Shown: piece after piece, positions 60,085-64,000 of the stretch
Layout: each line of letters starts with the position of its first letter
Numbering within the stretch: the stretch's first letter is position 1
Source of the DNA: Flavobacteriales bacterium
GTDB lineage: Bacteria > Bacteroidota > Bacteroidia > UBA10329
Reading direction: 5' to 3'
NCBI GenBank assembly: GCA_020635495.1
Contig: JACJZQ010000008.1
Span: 1 to 64,000 of the forward strand
Length of the DNA: 64,000 nt
Notes under the pieces: generated by a model
Database searches by the model: none
The model's input: only the letters and a program-made list of their open reading frames with translations
What the model was told of the DNA's origin: nothing
Translations under genes and position numbers: made by a program

Positions 60085-60849
60085 ATGATCACTGTTATCT
60101 CGCCAGCCAAAAAACTTGATTACGAATCTCAGGTCTGTACCGAGGAGTTCACTATTCCTGAAGGACTTGATCGTTCAGCACTGCTGATAAACAAGCTTCA
60201 GAAAACCTCTAACAAGAAAATAGGGGAGTTGATGGACCTCAGTCAGAATCTGGTTGAGTTGAATGCGGAACGTTACGCCAATTGGACGGAAGATTTCACC
60301 GAAGGAGAAACGCGACAAGCATTGTTGGCTTTCAGCGGAGATGTGTATCAAGGCATGAAGAACAACGAATTGACTGCATCTGAGGTGCAATTTGCTCAAG
60401 ACCATCTTCGTATCCTTAGCGGATTGCATGGCTTGTTGCGGCCGTTGGACCTGATAAAACCGTACCGACTGGAAATGGGAACCAAATTGTCTGTAAGAGG
60501 CAAGAAAGACCTGTATGCTTTTTGGGGCGATGAGATCACCAACCGTTTGAATACAGCTTTGGAAGCATCAGGCAACAACACCTTGGTGAATTTGGCCAGT
60601 GGAGAATACTTCAAGGCGGTTAACACCAAGAAGTTGAAAGGAAAGATAGTTACTCCTGTATTCAAAGACATGAAGAATGGCCAGTTGAAGGTCATTTTCC
60701 TCTGGGCCAAGCAGGCAAGAGGTATGATGTCTGGCTACATTCTCAGAAACCGTATCAATAATGCGGAAGATCTGAAAGCCTTTTCCGATGGCGGTTACCG
60801 CTTTACAGAAGAGCTTTCTGATGAGACTACTTGGGTTTTTACCAGATAA
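60085..60849 (+). CDS. yaaA: Peroxide-stress protein YaaA (UPF0246)
   Basis: 254 residues. MITVISPAKKLDYES is the family start; further blocks FSGDVYQGMKN, RILSGLHGLLRPLDLI, PYRLEMGT, NLASGEYFKAV and RGMMSGYI. In E. coli the protein lowers free iron and DNA damage during hydrogen peroxide stress. Preceded by an AT-rich 40-bp gap with two AATTATTAATT strings. Confidence 0.95.
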   Translation: MITVISPAKKLDYESQVCTEEFTIPEGLDRSALLINKLQKTSNKKIGELMDLSQNLVELNAERYANWTEDFTEGETRQALLAFSGDVYQGMKNNELTASEVQFAQDHLRILSGLHGLLRPLDLIKPYRLEMGTKLSVRGKKDLYAFWGDEITNRLNTALEASGNNTLVNLASGEYFKAVNTKKLKGKIVTPVFKDMKNGQLKVIFLWAKQARGMMSGYILRNRINNAEDLKAFSDGGYRFTEELSDETTWVFTR

Positions 60850-60900
60850 ATTCCGATACCCATGAATGGGAATTCAATGTTGAGACCGGCTCTCTAACGG

Positions 60901-61812
60901 TTAATTCGGGTTCAATTCGTTTTCCACTCCATCAACCCAATTATTCCAGTTGGCCTGTTGCTTCTCAAAATCTTCAGGATACGGACCACTGGCAAAGAAG
61001 AACTCCGTAGTGTTGTCATCCAGATTTTCGAGCAAGAATAGTTTTTCTGAGTAATGGAAACCGTTGCGGTTGTAATCTATCTGCAAGTAATAATTGCCGT
61101 AAACCAAACCAACATAGCAGAAAGCCTTCTCTGATTCAGTTTCAAGCTGTAGGCGTATTGAAGTCTGAGGGTTGTACTCAGAAGAGAAGAATGATTCTTT
61201 GTCAAACTTTTTACCCAACTCTTTGAAGTAGTCCGTTCGAATCAGAACGTTCCAAATGTCTTCTGAAGTTGCATGAATTAACTTTTTGGAGAAGAAGAAA
61301 GGCTGCGAGCCCATTGCTGCCACTTCTTTGTCAGATAGAAATGTCACATCACTTATCCAAGCAGAGCCGTTTCCACCGTTGGGAAAACGATATCCGACCA
61401 CAGTATCCTGCTGCACAACGATGGCCTGAATAACGATAATGAGCTCACTCATGCCTTTGTGTTCATCATAAATGCTTGCAATACGCGGGAGATTCATGTC
61501 AAGAGCCCGAGCGTCAGGGAATTTGGCAGTGTCCACTTCAATCAGGGACATATTGCTATGGAGTTCTTCCTTGGTTGGGAGACGATGTGATACGGCTGGA
61601 ACATCGACCAGCTTTGAAATATCGACCGGAACAAATCCGAAATTGTCTGGGCAGTACCAACCACCATAGGGGTGTGGTTCTTTTTTTGCTTCAACTACGG
61701 GCCCGAGTTCCTCTGGTGAAAGTTCTGAAGGATTTTTGGTCTGTTCTTGACTGTTACACGAAGTGATAACTAGCAACATCAGGCTCACATAGGCAATTGA
61801 AATTCTGTGCAT
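60901..61812 (-). CDS. Lipoprotein of unknown function, ~303 aa
   Basis: ATG 61812 (MHRISIAYVSLMLLVITSCN) gives a clean lipobox; the frame is open to 61857. Mature protein: PYGGWYCPDNFGFVPVDI, then RLPTKEELHSN, a region ARALDMNLPRIASIYDE and a C-terminal half with PSEDIWN-type text (HATSEDIWNVLIRTDYFKEL) that hints at an SRPBCC-like pocket. No family. Upstream of a divergent-free gap before hemD. Confidence 0.7.
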   Translation of the reverse strand: MHRISIAYVSLMLLVITSCNSQEQTKNPSELSPEELGPVVEAKKEPHPYGGWYCPDNFGFVPVDISKLVDVPAVSHRLPTKEELHSNMSLIEVDTAKFPDARALDMNLPRIASIYDEHKGMSELIIVIQAIVVQQDTVVGYRFPNGGNGSAWISDVTFLSDKEVAAMGSQPFFFSKKLIHATSEDIWNVLIRTDYFKELGKKFDKESFFSSEYNPQTSIRLQLETESEKAFCYVGLVYGNYYLQIDYNRNGFHYSEKLFLLENLDDNTTEFFFASGPYPEDFEKQQANWNNWVDGVENELNPN

Positions 61813-61895
61813 CATCGATTGGGTTTTCGGTAAAACTCGGATGTTGCGCCAAACCACCGCGTTAATCAGTGTAAAACAGTGTAAATGATGCGAAA

Positions 61896-62558
61896 TCAGT
61901 GCGTCATTCTGCGCAAAAGACCAATAACATGTTCCTCACTAGGCGCTGACGGAATGTGAACGTTACCGATGCCTTTTGAACTCAGAAATTCAGCTGTGGT
62001 ATTGCCAATAGCAATGACCTTCTTTCCTTCCAAAGAGGCGTTGTTGAGATACGCTTTGGTATTTGATGGGCTGGTCAGATAAACGAATTCAGTTTCTGGA
62101 ATCTTGACTGATGAAGCAGATTCGGTTCTGTAAATAGGAGTGAAGTGCACCTGCTTGTCGGGTAGTTCTGAACGGAGTTTTTCAGAGCCGCTTTCTGCAC
62201 CGAAGAACATCACGTTTTTATGCCCAAGTACACCAGCAAAATGCCTCCCAACCTCATGCATGTTGCCTGTTTCGCCAATGAATGCAGGTTCGTAACCATG
62301 ACTTTTCAAAGCCTCGGCTGTAGCATTACCCACCACACCTATCTTCACATCATTTGGTGGAGTATAATTCTCAAAGAGAATCTGCACTCCGTTGCTGCTG
62401 GAGAGGAATATCCAGTCAGTTTCCTTGGTTACTTCAAACGAAACAGGCACAATTTCAATCAAAGATCGATGATGAACTTCCCAATCATTCTCCACCAAAT
62501 AGGAGAGAAGGTGACTGTCTTCAGGTAAGTTTCTGGATATGAAAATAGAGTGTTTCAA
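61896..62558 (-). CDS. hemD: Uroporphyrinogen-III synthase
   Basis: 220 residues. Two-domain HemD layout with DWIFLSSSNGVQILFENY, GNATAEALKSHGYEP and the second-domain FVYLTSPSNTKAYL and AIGNTTAEFLSSKG. It cyclises hydroxymethylbilane to uroporphyrinogen III. Overlaps the hemC stop by 4 bp, placing it third after hemA-hemC. Confidence 0.85.
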   Translation of the reverse strand: MKHSIFISRNLPEDSHLLSYLVENDWEVHHRSLIEIVPVSFEVTKETDWIFLSSSNGVQILFENYTPPNDVKIGVVGNATAEALKSHGYEPAFIGETGNMHEVGRHFAGVLGHKNVMFFGAESGSEKLRSELPDKQVHFTPIYRTESASSVKIPETEFVYLTSPSNTKAYLNNASLEGKKVIAIGNTTAEFLSSKGIGNVHIPSAPSEEHVIGLLRRMTH

Positions 62559-63448
62559 GACCGTAAGGCTGAGACGGTCTCCTGCGCCAACGCTTCTACT
62601 TCACTCCCCGTTTTTTCTTCAATTCTAATGGGTGCATCCCAAGCATCGGCCACACAAGCTTTTACTGTCAATTGACCGTTGCTTTCAACGCAGTATGCGC
62701 CAAGCGGCATTTGGCAGCCGCCTTCAAACAGATTGAGAATTCTTCGCTCGACACCGATTTTTCGTGCTACGGATGCATCATTCAAATTGGACAGGATTTC
62801 AGCCAGATCCCCATCTGTTTCTCGAATCTGTAAACCCAGAACACCCTGCGCAGGTGCTGGAATGAACTCGGTCGGATTCAACTTCAGAACATGGAATTCT
62901 GAAAGGTCCAATTTCAAGCGTTCCACACCCGCAGCCGCCAACATAATGGCATCATATTGCCCTTCGCGAAGTTTGTTGATGCGCGTTGGAACATTGCCGC
63001 GGAGGTCTTTGATCTGAATGTCGGGTCGGTGGTGCAGTAACTGCGATTTTCTTCTGGCGGATGATGTGCCAACAATCGGATTCTCAATCAACTCCAATTT
63101 CTTGGTAGAATCGACTTTCTCCTTCGCGATAAGCAAAAGATCGGATGGGTCTTCACGCTCTGAAACGGCAGCAATGATCAATCCTTCTGGGTGCTCTGTT
63201 GGTAGGTCTTTGTGTGAGTGAACGGCAAGGTCGATCTCGCCATCCAACAGTTTCTCTTCCAATTCTTTGGTAAAGAAACCCTTGCCTTCCATCTTATCGA
63301 AACTCAGGTGCTGGATTTTATCGCCCTGCGTTTTGATGATCTTGATTTCCACTTCGTGCCCCAGCGCTTGCAAACGACCTTCAACATGATGAGCTTGCCA
63401 CAGAGCCAAATCGCTTCCTCTTGAACCAATTACAATCGTTCGTTTCAT
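62555..63448 (-). CDS. hemC: Hydroxymethylbilane synthase (porphobilinogen deaminase)
   Basis: 297 residues, normal size. GSRGSDLALWQA at the start, the substrate-binding DLAVHSHKDLPT, SSARRKSQLLH, DLRGNVPTRINKL and the cofactor-Cys loop FEGGCQMPLGAY (Cys ~243). It joins four porphobilinogens. Overlaps hemA's stop by 4 bp. Confidence 0.95.
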   Translation of the reverse strand: MKRTIVIGSRGSDLALWQAHHVEGRLQALGHEVEIKIIKTQGDKIQHLSFDKMEGKGFFTKELEEKLLDGEIDLAVHSHKDLPTEHPEGLIIAAVSEREDPSDLLLIAKEKVDSTKKLELIENPIVGTSSARRKSQLLHHRPDIQIKDLRGNVPTRINKLREGQYDAIMLAAAGVERLKLDLSEFHVLKLNPTEFIPAPAQGVLGLQIRETDGDLAEILSNLNDASVARKIGVERRILNLFEGGCQMPLGAYCVESNGQLTVKACVADAWDAPIRIEEKTGSEVEALAQETVSALRS

Positions 63449-64000
63449 CCTTTCAACATGATTTCTTTGGCCATTTTCATTGGCACACTGATGTATTTCT
63501 TCTCCATATAATCCATCATCTTCTCCAAAACTTCTCGCGATTTCGGATCCAATTCTTCCAATTCCTTATTGAAAACCTGGGTGGTAGCCCGTTCGCGGAT
63601 CTCCTTCACCACCTTTGGGATTTCACGCATTGAGACCTCAACTCTTCTCTCACGAAGCAGATGTTCAAACTCATTGATGCGGTCATCGATCAGCCGCTTG
63701 CACACTTCAAGTTCCTTCTGGCGTCTTTCCAAGTTCTTCCGCGCCTCTTCTTTCAGGTTCTCAATCCCGACATAATGGATGTTGTTCTTGCGCAGCACTT
63801 CCTGCTCCAGATCGGATGGAATGGCAAGGTCAACCACCACTTTTTCAGAGAGGTCGTTCCCGATTATCTGTCGGTAAGTGCGGTTGTTAATGATAGGCTG
63901 CGAAGCTCCAGTACAGCTTATGATGATATCGAACGGCTCGTTGAAATTCTTGAGTTCGTCAAGAGGTTTGGCTACTCCGTGTAACGATGCAGCCAATTGT
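63445..64000 (-). CDS. hemA: Glutamyl-tRNA reductase, C-terminal part (runs off window)
   Basis: The frame is open to the window edge; ~185 residues visible, starting QLAASLHGVAKPL. Seen: part of the NADP domain (DIIISCTGASQPII, VVDLAIPSDLEQEV) and the dimerisation helices (ARKNLERRQKELEVCKRLID). The first ~230 residues with the catalytic Cys lie beyond 64000. First enzyme of haem synthesis from glutamate. Confidence 0.9.
   Translation of the reverse strand, partial: QLAASLHGVAKPLDELKNFNEPFDIIISCTGASQPIINNRTYRQIIGNDLSEKVVVDLAIPSDLEQEVLRKNNIHYVGIENLKEEARKNLERRQKELEVCKRLIDDRINEFEHLLRERRVEVSMREIPKVVKEIRERATTQVFNKELEELDPKSREVLEKMMDYMEKKYISVPMKMAKEIMLKG

Overview
The window is a stretch of a Bacteroidota chromosome, most likely from the Flavobacteriales or a related free-living lineage. 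Pointers to this are type IX secretion C-terminal domains on large secreted proteins, an aryl-polyene/flexirubin-type pigment operon, efp followed by lpxD, a YbaB homologue, TAnnTTTG-type -7 promoter boxes, and many lineage-typical small proteins (DUF2452-like, CNGKC-motif proteins, CotH/lamin-tail proteins). I saw no rRNA, tRNA or CRISPR array.

Layout. 1-442 is non-coding and repeat-rich. 443-5442 holds six tightly packed genes around a P-loop GTPase with G1 and G4 motifs, surrounded by membrane proteins, a coiled-coil partner and a zinc-ribbon protein. It looks like an acquired, uncharacterised membrane GTPase module and is the best candidate for an undescribed system. 5537-6425 is a HEPN/MNT toxin-antitoxin cassette lying between two copies of a 48-bp sequence that includes the first codons of the next gene. 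6391-16178 is the pigment-type operon: acyltransferase, thioesterase, four ketosynthase-fold proteins, deacetylase, HMA protein, LolA-like carrier, hotdog dehydratase and a GT2-DUF2062 protein. A second toxin-antitoxin pair (DUF2281-like/PIN) sits inside it.

16175-30205 is a mixed housekeeping stretch: tag, a metal-linked gene trio, a glycosyltransferase, gcvT, comB, a stop-interrupted membrane protein gene, a DEDDh exonuclease fused to TPRs, a zinc phospholipase C-like protein, a CoA transferase, a GNAT enzyme, pyrD. 30209-38846 holds a long FabG-like reductase, two very large surface proteins (BNR-repeat with T9SS tail; YadA-head-like with tail-fibre C-terminus) and a divergent unknown.

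39222-41743 is abnormal: the first third of clpB runs, through about 160 bp of broken reading frame, head-on into a 7TM-DISM/HTH regulator gene that has lost its end. This is either a deletion/rearrangement or a chimeric assembly join. 41914-48539 carries an M48 protease, a CotH/T9SS protein, two tandem Cys-rich lipoproteins, efp-lpxD and a GAF-PP2C phosphatase. 48516-58322 is mainly a cell-surface polysaccharide region (O-antigen ligase-like, two Wzz-like proteins, flippase, glycosyltransferases, a hexapeptide acyltransferase). 58416-64000 has an M49-type peptidase, yaaA, a lipoprotein, and the haem genes hemD-hemC-hemA, with hemA running off the window.

A recurring theme is short palindromic intergenic elements. 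At least five families are visible, and two appear to have entered reading frames in frame (the chain-length-factor-like gene and the fabG-like gene).
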